Origin: Paragonimus skrjabini miyazakii | Lineage: Eukaryota; Platyhelminthes; Trematoda; Plagiorchiida; Troglotrematidae | Length of the DNA stretch: 64,000 bases | NCBI GenBank assembly: GCA_014338405.1 | Contig: JTDE01002294.1 | Location: 20,165-84,164, forward strand | Direction of reading: 5' to 3' | In this document: positions 12,501 through 27,500 of the stretch, piece by piece | Position numbering within the stretch: position 1 is the stretch's first letter | How the letters are laid out: every line of letters begins with the position of its first letter | Translations under genes and position numbers: made by a program | The notes under the pieces: generated by a model | What the model was told of the DNA's origin: nothing | Seen by the model: the letters and a program-made list of their open reading frames with translations, nothing else | Database searches by the model: none

Positions 12501-15500
12501 AGCGCTAATTGCGGCGATATAGCTTTGCTGATTCGAGAAAGCAACCCGACCCGCACCTTTTGGATACTTTAATTCAGGATCCGTATCGATTCCAGCGTAA
12601 CAAACCCCACTGTACAGCCGGTCCATAATCAAAGCTAACTCAACTGGAAAAAGGGAGCACAGGCAGTGGAGGAAAAGAAGTTGAATAAACAGTTTTCTTG
12701 ACACACACACACAAATAATATCGCGGCGAGGTAGAGTGAACTGACGGACAGCAACGTGAAAAACAGGAATTCCACAGGCCAAAATCTGGGACGTACAAAG
12801 CATAGATCTTGGACAGTATCCTATAGTGTTGTACCCAAAAGGTGAACAGCTGTTCATAGCACGTAGTTTGATCTAGTTTACGATAACCGCGCTGTTTTTG
12901 TAGTGCTGGAAACCGACATTCATTGTGGAATGAAAAAACAAAAACGAATTCGGAAACAAACCGAACGGAAAAAAGCAAAAATAAGAGAACAAGGCGACAG
13001 ATACTTCGCTTGTGTTCTCGTTTGAAGTCTGAATGCACATACGATTTTATCGTTTCAGACAGAAAATCTTTAAACTGTTGAAATAGGACTATCAGCTGTC
13101 TCACGTAATACTTCACTCAATGCATACATGTGAACCCGTTAAATCCGTAGTAACACTGAAATTACTACCACTGGAACCACAGATAATCCTGGCATTTTGT
13201 TGAAAACCCCTATCAAATGTAATAAAATTCAGTTCTTCAGTTGCGAACTGTGCACATCCATACCACTCTCTCAGTTGTTACAGAGTAAGACAGACCACTG
13301 ACAGTTCCAGGCAACATGAAGAGAAACAGAACGGACAGTACAGAATGTGATATCAGATCTAGAAACTTAACAATAGGTGAAATACACATGAACGTCATAT
13401 CACTTGGAGATTGTCACAAGCGTAGGAAACCATCACGGTGACTCCTTCGTGATAAGTTGCAAATTTCCTTTGTATGCGGCTAACAATAATGAACTGGTTG
13501 TTACAACATAAGGTACTCACAACACCATACCATACTAGGTCACATATAAACCAAACAAAATGGAACCGTCCAACCCTAAGCAGAATAGATCGAGTCACAA
13601 ATAGCCGAAAACGCCGTTGGGTATTGTGGTTGTGGCACGATCTACCCACCAGCTTAATTCACTACGTTCTCATTAATATCATCATAAAGTGGTCGGCAAA
13701 ACAGACACGTGGTAAGCGATGTAAATGATGGAGATTTAGTAAGTCAAACTGGATTCGAATCTTGCTCCTGTTAGATCGTAGTAGTAATGCATATTGTAAT
13801 CCGGACGTTCAACTGAAGCTCTTATGCTTGTAAGCGGGGTGTTAACTAACAAATAACCTCTCACTGTCATACAGAAAAATCAGTCCTTAACTGATAAGAG
13901 TTAAAAGTTTTTACTGCTCTTTTGTTTGTGAGTGATATTAGTGGTGGTTCTATCATGAAAGTATTCGTTATTGATGAGGGAATAAACTGGCAGTCACTCT
14001 GGTGGATCTGTGCAACAGTTAAAGTTGAAGTCCTAATGTAACCACTTTAAAATCGGATAACCCCATTAATCTGCGGACGAATTGGATGATTTATGTGACA
14101 CATTTTCTCGTGGTTGCTCCATAACAATCTCGCCTGATATAAAGTCAACAGGGAATACATGATCAATATGACTTCGTTTTAAGTAAACACTCTACTAACT
14201 CTAGCAATCAAAATGAATAGCATGGGTAGTAAACACTCTTACAAATGTGTGCACAGTGTAGAAACACAGTATGTAGGCACATCTCACTATCTTACTGTTG
14301 ATAGCTTGTGCCTACTAAGCAAAACATGAACTTTCACGTAAAAAAGAACAGGAGGAGAGCAGAAACTGCATAGTTGGATAGGAAGACCAATACCGTAAAA
14401 GCCTGACTCTCTTGGCCAACACAACCAGCATCCCTATTTTTCTACAGGATCGACATACTTCAGAACAGCATGCGTATTCATCAAGTTGTTGGCTGTGAAA
14501 CCCAACAGACGATCAAAATACAGTTCACTGTAAATGGATTAGCACACAAGCAGACCATGTATGTAAGCACAAGTGTAGAGGTTTACAGTTGGGCCCAGGC
14601 AATGAAAACACGGTCACCCAACTCAAACAAAACAAGCCAGACGTGGGAGAAACACACGACAAGCTGTTTCCTAACTACAGCCGAAATCAACAACGGTCGG
14701 TTTAGGTGATAAACAATTGCCAGGAGGCAGACAAAGTGACGACAACAATAACTATCGCAAAACAGCAATCGGAAATTCGTAGCTACTGCCAACTGTCGAG
14801 GTCAAACATCTGCAAGACGTCCTAGAAACACACACGGCCGCACACGCGCACACAAACACTCCTGCCAGGTACGTCGTATGAATGAATATGCGCATTACTC
14901 GACTGTGGTGGAACGTAAATCTTGAATCAGACAGACAATCGACCAGAGTAATCAGTTTGTACGCTCACATTAACATCAGGCGATGTAAGATGATTCATCT
15001 GACCAAACATTCATTAAGTCTGAAGTGAATGATCAAAAAACGTGCCACGAAAGACTCGAATGGTTAAACTATTTGGTTAAGACAAAAGGAGAATACCGCG
15101 ATTAATTGAAAGACTAAATGTGGGTAAAATGACATCGAAATCGAACGAATTAAATGTATCAGATGAAGTAAGTGGGGGGTCGTTACCCTACACTGAATCA
15201 CACTCGCTACCAGGCTGAGTACATTTCGAAAGAGGTAACCCCATACAACCCTACGTAAAATCAAGGACTTCGTGACCATTGAATACCAAAGTGAAAGTCT
15301 CAGCATCACTTCAGTGTGAATTACATTTGTTCAACAGCCAGAGGGTACCCGCAGGAATGTAAACTCCCTAAGAACAAGGTGGACACGTGAAAATCCGATG
15401 CATAAGTGTAATATCCAACCATCACTGTGAGGACAGTGTTGTTATGTTAGTTTCCGTTAGGTCGCGTTTAATGCATGTGACGCCTTACTTTTATTTACAA

Positions 15501-18500
15501 CCCAGTTGCACTTTGATGTTGAATGTTTGAATAGTTATCTTCTAGCAGTTGGGTCACTTCCATCTATTTTTTCATTCAGGGATGTATGACAGTTGAGCAG
15601 CAGCAGCGAGAACCACTAGTGTATTGTTATCTGTGGTGGTGGTGGTGATGATGATGTTGATGATGGACCAATGAGTTCGACTGATCAAAAGTAATGATCA
15701 ACAGCAATGTGGTGAAAGAAACGCGGAGTTTGTAACGAGTTTGAATCACTTTTTTGAGCACGTACATTTATATTTACTACTCCCCTTTTTTGAATCAACA
15801 GCACCCGGGCCATAAAACCTATGGGGTCCCCCAAAGTCGAAAATATATGTACTTGCGTAGTGATAAATCCATTCACACACATACAGGATATGCGAGTGAA
15901 ACCACAAGCGTAACGATGAGGCAGACAACAAAGTAAATATTTCAAACCAACTTGTAAGTAATTAGACCGATTGATAACGTTCCGCCCATGACTCGGTCTG
16001 AAAAATAGCGTCAATGTCAGATCTCTCATAGGAGAGTGGCTTATTTGGAATGAAAGTAACAAGGGACTGATCTGATTACAAAGCAACTAAGTATAGTTCG
16101 AAACTAGACGAGTCGATTAAATGAAAAACTAGAAATTATGTTGTCACACGGAGAATTCAACAGCCTAGTTGCCATAACTATGAAAACCAAGTCAATACAA
16201 GGATTGGGCTATATGACTAGATATATGCAGAAGTAGGACAGTTCATTAGTTGCTCGCCAAAATGGTAAGTATTCCATGTAGTCAAAAGTTGACTCTACTT
16301 TCTTTCAATGTGTAGGTGATGTATTTAACAAGGTATCATCAGAAACATAATATGCTCCTTTTGAAAAAGACTTGAAATATACTGTAAATAAGCTACAAAG
16401 TGAATGCTGAGGAAATTATTTCACTTATCGAACCGGCTCCTAACAAACTGGCAACTGGAATGAAGAGAAGGTTTACTTACAACCAGCAGAAATCATGAGA
16501 TTCCACCAAAAAAGAACCTGTGTGCTTGTACCAGAGAAGAATGTAGAGCCACAAACGTTGACAGGAAATCAAGGCGAATAGCGGTAAAGCCATTGTCATA
16601 CTGAATAAGATAAATTATGAAGCTAGCATCGAGCAATACGCTTAAGGGGCATTACATAGGACAAATAAATTTATAAGTACAATAATGATGTAAGAAAGTG
16701 TGAAAGGTGAAAGACGATTGAAGAAGAGGAAAATGGTATAGTCTAAAACTGAAGTCACTATACTATTATGGCTTCAGGAATTGCCAATTAGATAAAGCGC
16801 AAATACTTACCAGACCTATTGTTGACAGGACCGGCCCCTGTCAAAAGAAATTATCAAGCACCTGACAATAATCTTAGATGCACTGACGAAAAAGTCAGAT
16901 CATGTTATTAAGAACTAGCACGACTTTGCACAGTAGACAAGCATCTACTGGACACGGAGAAGTGTTCACTAGGTTTGATGTCACGTTGCTAAAACGGGAC
17001 ACAAAACGTTACCAATAAAAGCTGTTACTGACTGACTACGAATTCTTTTGAAATCCTCAATTCTCAGTTAGCCCCAAAAATAGTGCAACTAGTCGAATAA
17101 CCCCAAACATGACAGAGAAATTAGTTGGAAATCAACTAGCATGTAGTGGACCTTTTAACATTCGCACTATTAAGTACAAGCATAAGTCAGGTCAACGCTT
17201 GTCAATGAATTACCAGTTAAGTCCCAAGCGAGCTTGCCTCGATCGGGCCGCATAATAGTTTCGCCGAATGAAATCAGAAGATAAGAAAAGGCTCAGCGAC
17301 TATAGTCACGTCAGCTTGATTATATCGTTAAATCATGCTCCGAATAATGGAATAACTCCAACCTTAGTCCAAAGAATTCAACGTTAGCACACACGAGGTT
17401 ATCTTGTTCTAATCCATTTAAACGTTGTGACTACTACGCCACATATGCAAACACATGTGAAATCAGTACTAATAAGAGATTGAAATCAGTGGATTTTTCG
17501 ACGGTGAACTTCAGCTGGGTAATGAAAATTACTCGAAAGACAAGAAGGGATTTCCTGTCCTGATTCCTTCGGTGAACGTACGCACGAAGAAGCAATTCAG
17601 TTTGAAACATTCGAACGAGGTGTCTAGAGAATGGCACAAGAGAGCAGCTCAGGTAACTTACTGGAATCAATAATGAACACCTGAGCCGAAAAACCAAAGG
17701 CACTTACAACCACCTGGGGGTACTGAGTGACATGAGTACCATCCACAAATGCACACAAAAAAAACATCTGAAGATGAAGACAATCCTATGATTGGGCAAT
17801 CGATGCCAGTTTGACAACGAATGACTCAAATCTAATAGTCAGATGATGTGATGACGGGAAAATCGGAAAAAAGGTCAATGAGTGGTCCAGATTGTATTAC
17901 TGTCGGTATAAGTGATTGGTGGACTGAGCAAATACTCGGTGATCATGGAAGCAGCAAAGTGGATTCCCATAACTTGTATGAGTTTGGCGGTCGGCATTTG
18001 AAAAAATACATCGCGTACAGATACAATTTGGAAAAAAAGTTATTTCACTGTAATGTTCTGAAATACCAAAACTAATCAGAAACAGATAATACTGCTGACT
18101 GGATTATGTAATAATAATAACACGTCATACGGAGGAGAAAAAAATCAAAGAAACAGAGGTATTCGAGAAAACCAAATCATACCTAAAAGTTAATGCATCG
18201 CGCAGACAGAAACGGTCGACACTATTACCTTCAGCATGAATTAGTTTGAGTGACCCAAATCTGGTCCGTCAAACAACGCGCTAACAGATTACAATATGCA
18301 AATCAGCTCCCTGGCTTTTGCCAACTCGAGAGAACCTGATGTGCAGTGTAGAGAGATTGAGAGAGACAGAGAGGTAAAACACGCTGGACTTATGACACTA
18401 ATTACAGTTGGAACACTAAATGACCACAGCATAAACACTAGGTCTGGGTCGGGAAAAAACGAGTGCTGTTTGTTAGGGAGAGGAAAGCAACCAATCGGAC

Positions 18501-21500
18501 AGTCAGTCAGACGCGCCCAGCTGGTGATTATTGTTTTCCAACTGGCCATTCGAACGCAAAAGCTATTTGCTTCACTGGTCACTAAACAGAAGGAGGCATT
18601 GAAAGACGCTGGTTCGGCAATCCCACAAGGAATGACCGCTCCCTATTGTGGTTGACCAACTACAGACCAAGTAACAACGAATTGCCCGATCAGTTGGTGA
18701 GTAAGCGGTGACAGTGGGTGGCGTTGTGAGGTCGGTCGACTATCATTCCCCACACTAACGTTGCCTCTGTCCCGTAGTGAGGCCATCCTAAGGTCACGCA
18801 TTCGGGGCCGAAATGGAGAGGAAAAAACTAAGGGTTGTTGGCTAAAAAGTGGGACGTAGTGTGTGTGTATCTGACATCTGGTTCACACACAACAGAGATG
18901 GCAAACCCACAAACGACGGAAATGCAGAGCAATAATCTGGAATAAATCAATGTGGTGCCGGGAGGTGATTTGATGAGAGAGTGAAGTTAGTCAGCGTGCG
19001 TAGTGATCAATATGAGGTTGAATGAACGGTAAAATTCAAACCAACGAACTCCTCACAAGTATGAGTATGCAGCCGCTAGGCAGATGCATAGGAAAAGACG
19101 CAATAATGGATGGGGCATCTCACATGAGTTAGGTTTATCTTATTGTTGTGACCGAAAAAGACGCTTGGCCTGAGAATCCGTTTCTTGCGCAAACGCCCGC
19201 GTAGGTAATGTCAAAAATCAAACCGCAAACGCGTACACTCATTTGCGCGTTAAACATGCATTCACATACGTTATTGTCATTCGCCTTGGCGGAACTTCTG
19301 CCGTAGCGCGTACACACTATTTCGATAGTCTCTTCTTGTCCTTCGTCTTCCTGGCGTTCGCAGCTTGCCCTTTTGTTCCTGAATGTCTTCTGTGGGTAAC
19401 ATACTACTTGTGAGTAGTATACTACTCACAACGAAACTGACTGTCATACAACATTATGAATGAAATAGACTGGTAACAAATAAACATTGAAGACAGTATG
19501 GATTTCTGTTGGTACACATACACTCGACATTTCACGGAGAATTTCGCAACAGTAAATCACAGCCATGAATCTGTAAGACCGACTATGTGACCACATTACA
19601 CTCACGCCCCAAATACATACACACAGCCTGAAGAAAAAAACATGCTAAGAGAAAATGTCATCCGAGAAAGTGCATACGATATCTGGTCAGCCTGGGTGAA
19701 GCTGTTTCGAAAACAGGAATTTTATTCGAGTTTCACCTTTTTCCTAAAGCTTATGAGTAATGCACAGGTCGTCTCAAAGGAGATTTGAGCTCTTATCACC
19801 ATACAACCATGCAGGCCACTGTGCATGAAACCTCATGTAGACTGTTCGATCGTCTGGAAAGGAAACACGATAAAAGTCCTATTAACTCCGTTCAGTGGTG
19901 AGGTAAGAGGCGGACCCATCCCCAGTACCTTCTTGTTGGGCTCATAACCGTTGTGAGTGAACGAATAACCACAAAAGCTGAACATCACTCACAAAAGAAT
20001 GTGGCTGAGCGTTCAGATGCAATCATACCGCTGCGTCATAACGGTCAATACGGCCGCTCCAAAAACATGTGCATCGCCGTTCACATCCTAGCCGTGGCAA
20101 GGATATATATTGGCGATGAGATCTGCGATGATCTGTTTACGGAATTAAATGGGACTTTGACAATCTTTGGTGGGGAAGAGTATGGTGCAGCTTTTGAAGG
20201 AGCCCGGCTGAAAAGTTTGTTTGAGTGCGAAAGAAGTGATGGTCTCTTCAATCGGTGCACCCAGCTATACGCATCAGTGATTTAAAAAAAATGAAGTCGC
20301 TAAGTTCACTGATTTAGCACAACAGTACTTTTAACGGACAAATGAGCAAGTAAACTACCGAAGGTTAATAGGTTACGATTCGGTGGCATTGGTGCGGCCT
20401 GCTGAGTGCGCACACGTAGGTGCACGTGCCCGAGTCTGCTTGGTGTGCATGTTTGCGTGAGTCACCACTCACGGCACGTCGGTGCGGTCGTAGCCTTAGG
20501 CTTGTCCACATCTGATTGAACTGAGTCATGTGACCCAGTAGACTGGTCATTTGAGCCTTAGTCTGTTCATACGGGCGTGTTAGCACCATACAGGCCATAG
20601 TTTTCGTACAAAGTTGTTCCCGCTTGCAATGGTCTACCGTTCTCCCGTGCGCTTGATCTGCATGCTGTAATGCAACATCACTACTTCACCGCAGCCTCAA
20701 GGTGTCTGCGTCCTAAAACAAGGAATCGAAATGTAAGCAACAGCCAACGCGTGTAACAAAACACACCTGTGTCCTAGTTTTCACTGGATACTGAACTTCA
20801 CGTTGAACAAATAAACTGTGAAAGAACCGGAACACTCGAAAATCATAACCAGTACATATCCACACATAATTACACACCAAGTACGCCGACAACAGATTAC
20901 TTGCACAATCACACCGTGAAGTACTAAAGTAAGCGGGTTGGGATGTAAAGGGACAATCCGAAAACAATCAGCGAGCTGAAGGATAAACCCGCCTACTATT
21001 CGCTGGTCTCATACAGCTGTTCATTGAAACAATCGAGTTGTCTAAAGGTCCATGATTTTCGAAACGAAGCAATAAAATCCTCGTCCAACAGGCCTTTGGC
21101 AGGATCCGCTCAATTACAGAATGGATGTCGTTCCAGAGGGTTAACTACGTACGTAGGAGTGTAAAACTAGAATAAAACCTCCTCCGACGTTAACCTTCGT
21201 TATACGCTATCAGTCTTGAAAAGTACAGTGATAATTCTGAGTTATAACGTTCAACTGAAATATACGCATTATTTCAAACACAACCTTCACCATTTGACTT
21301 AAAGCACAGGAAAACAAAACGACATGCACAACGAGTCCACACCAACAACACCGTGGAACAAAACAAGTTAATGGTCTGGTTGTTTTTGACAAGTCTTTAA
21401 CAAAACGATACATAAACACAACTACCAATGTTGTCCGTGCTTTCACTTATGACTGAACGAAAATCAGGAAACACTCAAACCTTCAAGTCAAGATAGATTG

Positions 21501-24500
21501 TGCTACTCAATCGATCAGTGCGGTATATAAACTTGTTAACCCTCCAATGTATAAAATTAGAGCCGGCAAATTTACAGACAGAAGAACCATGTAAATCCAT
21601 TTAAGCCCACCTTAAAATCGTATTCAATTGTGTGAAGATATATGCCAGATTTCCCACCCAACTGTCATGAACAAACAGTCTAGAGACACTTGTAGCCGCG
21701 TTCTATCATTTGAAAAATTTATGACCAGTGTGGCGGCAAAAGCACATTTTCAATAGCCACATCTTTCCAAGAAACGCTAGCATGAGCGAAATCATTTGCT
21801 AACCGTTCACGGTCAGATAATTTTAGGCGCAAAATGCAAGTCCAATGCATAACCGTTTTGTAAAAGTGACAACTAACGCCGATAGTTTTCAATCGCCTAT
21901 AGTAACAGATGAAACTTATCAATGGTGTAAGGGGATATGATACTTCTTCACCAGTGCGCAAATCAGTTTCTTGACTTTGAACGAATCGAGATCGAGTTTA
22001 CAAAGAAGCTGCTCTGACATTATTACCGACGGTTTCCTTGTTTTGTGACCGCAAAAGAGGCTTATTTCTGAACACCTATTACAAAATATGTGAAAATAAA
22101 CAATCACGAACACAAACACTATTTTGTACGGCTGATCTGTCACCACATCCGTTGACAGTGTTGCACCGTCAACGTTTTTGTTGGCACGTCTTGCAAAGGT
22201 GGTACACACCCGGCCCATTTAGTTTCTACGCGTTCAACCCGTGCTATGTTAAACACTGATGACGTTATACATTGTACAATTCTCCTCCTCCTTCTGAAAG
22301 TTCTCGACTTCTCGTCAATTGCTGTCGAATTCCTTCCGGCTGACGCAATAATGACATATGACTCGATGATCTCTTTTGGTTCGCTCTGCCAGCATACCAT
22401 GCCACGTCGCTAATTCGTTGCCATGCAGTCGTTTCGTCTTGCCGCTCCGCTCGATCATGCATACCGAGACTAGTCTGAAAAGTATAACATACGGACCGTT
22501 CAAGTTCGGCAGGAGTTCTTTACAGCCCGGGCCGCTGGCACCTGCGTTCCGATCATCTTGACACTTCACCTTTTCTCACGGAGTACACACTTCAACTCTG
22601 CCAAACTGCTGAGTGCTCAATTAAGTGTGTCCGCGGACGTACCAGGGTTCATTTAGGGAACTGATTCTTCGGTAGAATTTACCGCGTTGTAGATATATTT
22701 TAATGTTTTGATCCACCGGAAGTCCTGGGGGTACCGCTATACATTCATTGAAATATAGATTTCTTCGTGTTTGCCTGAACAGACGCACTGTGGGCCAATA
22801 ACAAAGGTGATAATGCCGACTTCCATTCGTCTTCCTCAATTGAAAACCATTATTTGATCGTTTGACTGTTGCGTTCAGCGAGTCCATTGGTTTGCGGGTG
22901 ATATGTTGTCATCCGTATGCGTCTGCTTCTCAGATATTGTATGTGTATCTGAAATTCCATGCCTTCAAAGCATGGTCCCTATACCGTCAGGACCGCATTT
23001 AGTACGCCGCAGCTCGCCACGATATACTTCATCACTATGTATTCTACTGTAGACGTCCTATCGTCTGGAACGTCAGTTATTTCAATCCAAAGGGCAAAAT
23101 GTTCCATCATGACTAGTGCGTGCTAGTTGTTGCGAGCGTTCAATGGAAACGAGATCCACTAACCAGAGTTCCCCAATATCGGAAACAGGTATTGGCTGTA
23201 AGGGCTGCTGGGCTCCCCCACTGTTACTTTTCAGTGGCTAACACCGCTGACAGGAAAGTATGTAAGCCATCACACCGTCTTTCATTTTCGACCAGTAAGC
23301 CCTTTGTCCCAGTAGATCGCATGTCTTGTGCATCCGGCGTGTGCCACTTTATCCTAATTTGCTACCAGTCTCTTCCTTGTTCATTTCAGAATGACCACCA
23401 CATGGAAGCTGTTATCATTAAGCTGTCACAGTAATACTCCCGCACTCTTGAGACTCTTCATTGGGAAGCGATTGGTTTTACCCCCTGTTTACCAATAATT
23501 GTTGGGATCCTTACACCTCTTAACGCAACGTCAGTCACTTTACGGAGGACTTTGTCTTTGCGGCATGAACACATTAACATTTGCAGGCCCTGTTCCATTA
23601 ATAAGCGGTTAACTCAAAAAGTTAGTTTAGGAAGTTCTTCGTCTATGTGTGGTCGACAAAAAAGTCAACAGCACAGTTGCTAGATCCAAGTACGTGAGTG
23701 ATCGTAAAGCATAATTTTGTAGGCGCAATGCCCAACGGTCTAAATTGCCTCTCGAATCCTTTGCAGTTCCGATCCAATATAGAAACGAATAAGTAACCTG
23801 TACGGTCTACATGGCCGGAGTGCTCCGATTGCGTGCTTCATGTCCAATCCAGTTGCACAATCCGCACGGATCACCGTCATTCGTGAATAACTCGGCTTAC
23901 TTCACAACCGTGAAGTGGAGTCAAGAGGCTGTGCAAATGGCCGTGCGTATTTGGTTGAGGCCATTCTGCTGCTGTCCCGTAAATGTCAAGGCATCGAACC
24001 TGATTGGCGGCTTTTTGACCTTCAAGTCAAGCACAACATCTGTTGTAGCAAGAGAATCGGCTCTAAGAATAACATGTCTGGTGCTTCAATATTCGGCAAC
24101 TAACACATGGCCCATATTCATTTACGCCACCAACTAGCAGCCCAAGGTCTTGAACCGTTTTGATCATTACAGATATCGATTCTACACTTTGGTTCTCTCT
24201 ACGTGCAATAAATAAAATAGCTGCTTCCGTAACGAAAAAACAGTGTTCTGTCTTTCGAACAACTTCAACAGACGTACGGCCCCTTTCTCAATAGTCCTTA
24301 TCGTCAACTGACATGCCCAACAAAAAAAGCAACTATGGAATGTTGGTTCTAAACTTTGTAGACAGCCGATTGAAACAAGCCATCTGCCAGTGTAATTTTA
24401 CCACAGCCGAAGTAGTGTCCTTGTTTATCGTTCTTTCGTGGTGCCGTTCTCAGGACAACCACATCCGCTGCCAGACGCTTCATTGCATTCTGTATTTATT

Positions 24501-27500
24501 CCGATGTCCTTTTGTCCACATTCCTGTTCACACCCACCGGCACTATGAACATGGCCATCATCTCCCGAGTCAGTTTTACGGGTTCATCAATATCTATTCG
24601 TTGAGTGAAGTGTGCACTGTGAACTTGAAGTACCTACTGACGTGTATCAAATTAAGTAATACAAAGCGCTAGGTGTCGTCAATTTGCACATACAGAGAGG
24701 GGGAGAATAGAGGATAACCGGCGCTCGAAACAACAGCCGTGCAACTGAATTGGTGGTCATCCTGGCCACTACCGGTTGCCATGACCGTCACGCGCCTCTG
24801 TTTCCTGTCAAGGATTGCGCTTAGCAACCTTTACGATAAGCGGATTTTTAAGAAGATTCTCTGATACTGGAAATGCGATTGACTCAACGTTCTAAATGAT
24901 AATCCTATATTTTGTCCAGTCAGATTCAAAGTGGATGAGCCCACAAACTATACACGAGAGATCACTTATTCGCAAAATCTTTCCGCTAGTTTTGCTTAAC
25001 GCGGTTAAGTATCATTGTCAACCACTATGGCAATAGTCACGATAAGAACGATGGTTTAAAGCCAGTAAGAGATTAATCTTCAACACACTTGTAAGTAGTA
25101 CTGCTAACCGCACAATAAAGGAACAAGTCTACTATTCTGGTTCACACAAGTAGCCGAATATAGCTTTTCATGGACCACGCAAACCTCTGCCGCTTGCCTT
25201 TTAGCTGACAGTAGGATCGCTTGCGGGTGTCCACCACATCGTCCAACCTTACTAAGTAGTCACCAATGTAGTCTGAGTTGACCATTCCATGGGATAGCGA
25301 CGGGCTCATCCTTTAATGTGAGCACCGAGAGTGCATTATGATATCTCAATATCGGACTACCTTTGCAATCATTTTAAACTGTTTTCCACCACATTACAAG
25401 AGAGAGTTTGTTGAAACACGGTCTATGTCTGACTACTGAAACCATTAGCAGCAGACGTGAACAACTGCTCTCTAATGATTCTTATGCCAAATCTCATGTA
25501 TAAATGCCATCCCCACTGCAAAGCGATGACTCACTGACGGTACGATGACTTGATTACAAAATGGCTATACTGGGGCTCGCGTGACGCTTTGCATGTTGTC
25601 ACGTTCATCAGTTAGATGCCGGCACAATTATTTGGAGCGTCACTTGCAACGCCCAGGAAGCATCCAGTTCATATTATTTTGTTTTTCCTAAAATCACAGA
25701 ACAATCTGTGTAGTTGCTCTCTTGAAAGACAATTCACGATGCATGCCAGTAGATGTTGTTACCGCATCAACGTCAAACAAAGAAATGGTGATTACCATGT
25801 AGTGATGGTCCAGGATCACAAAGTCGACCAACAGTAGATCACGAGATAAAACATCGCTCCTATGAAGCGTAAGTTAAAGTGGGATGAGAATTACTTCACT
25901 CAGCCCCAGCAAACTGGGACAACAATATATTACTCAAGCACTTCCTGCCTAACAGAAGCTGAGAGGAAAGAGGCATGATACTAATTCAACTGAAAAATCG
26001 AGCTAGATGTCTCATTTTATTAATAAACCGATAAAAACCCAATGTTGCTAGACTTGTGCTCTGTCTATCAAGCAAAAGTCTCCAATGTATGTGCAAACTG
26101 CACCCAGTTACCATGTCCATTACGATGTGCCTGTGCACAAAACTGGAATTGTACGAAAAAGGAACCATGATGGGCATACGACACCCATGTTAAGACATGC
26201 AAACCGAAATTCTTTGCATATGGTGAAGCAAGCAGTAACCATCGGAACGACAAAGTACATAGCGGTAGAACCCTAATTCCTTCGTGCACATCCCACAAAT
26301 ATGGCTGCACTTACAAGCGGGGAACAACGCTCTGCACAGACAGCCTAATGTGCGTATACAGTGGGCTTGACTGTTCGATTGCGCAATACAAATCGTTTGG
26401 CACAACCCACGATCGCCTCGAAATGGATCAAGGCCGAGAATGGGAACCAGAACGAAAAATAGGGAATGTCCAGGCGGGCAACCGGTGTAGAGCTGGTACA
26501 GTTGTAACAGTCTGTCGTGTGTGCGTGTGTGTGAGAGATAGCGTTAGATAGAGAAACAGACAGACAGAGACCACGATCGACAGACTGCCAAACGGGTCGA
26601 TAAGACGAAAACTAAACGCAAACCTGGTTAAACTACACACATAAACGTGTAAAGTTTGGACGGACCATAGGGTCGATAAGTTCGTGGATCTAAAATACAG
26701 TCGAGTATTAAAACAACCAGCGATTTAAGACACAAGGACTGACATTCAGTGTGAAACAACGAGCGAATAAAATTGACAGCTGACCCAGACATACGAGATG
26801 GAAGCTAAAAATATACGCGAAAAAAACGACGCGGGAAGGACATGAACTCACATAGGCTAAACGTTTCTCAACTGATAACGATAGTCAGATTAGTGACACG
26901 AAACGCAATAACTAGTGAAGATTAACAATGTGCAGAAAAACGTCACCAAAGACCAAATTCAGGAGTACAATGTTGCCACATCCGTGAACCGAAGTTAAAT
27001 GGTAAAGAGAACAGCTGAGAGGTACTCTTGATATGACCATTCAAAATGTATGGGGGGTTTTAGAGTCCAATGGTTGGTGGCATCCGTCTCGGATTAGCCT
27101 GTCACAGTGACTAAAATCAAAGGACGCCTGAACTTAACCATCATCATCACTTACGGTTCCACTCACACACCACGTACCCAGTATAAACCCGAAGGAGTAA
27201 GACCAGGTGTGTGGGTGAGGCCTTTGTGTTCAGCCGGCCAATGCCGGTTAGCCAATTGATAGGCTAGCTCGAAATGCAAATCCCTATCTCTCGAGAAGTA
27301 AATAGAGACTCCAATAATAAGACCCAAACCGGGAAGGAAAATATTGGAAACGTAATGCAAGAAGTGGCTCAACATACAAGTACATGTTAGAGGATATGGA
27401 GAGAAAAAACAAAACTCAAGGTTGGGATGAAAAACAGATAGAATATTCCCCATACAGTACATAAACGAAGCTGGAAAAAAGGAAATGACCACATTTCCCT

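Larger units (their letters stand above)
12644..22249 (-). other. large CPEB intron, left part, mostly unassigned
   Basis: About 9.6 kb between coding exon 5 and the gypsy relic. It holds a TGG/TGA simple repeat (15632-15666) and a perfect palindrome (19408-19431), listed separately. There is a comparatively GC-rich stretch around 18.65-18.85 kb and another around 20.39-20.70 kb. Open frames at 18296-18655 (119 codons, plus) and 19953-20285 (110 codons, plus) match nothing I recognise. They have no splice or start context that convinces me. Confidence 0.45.

Noticed and set aside
12644..13116. 158-codon minus-strand frame overlapping coding exon 5
   Set aside because: It is Phe/Ser-rich intron sequence in a frame different from the RRM2 exon.
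13700..13775. B-box-like GGATTCGAATCTTG on the plus strand
   Set aside because: No convincing A box at tRNA spacing.
15685..16086. 133-codon minus-strand frame
   Set aside because: No recognised domain, and no acceptor or donor that would link it to CPEB.
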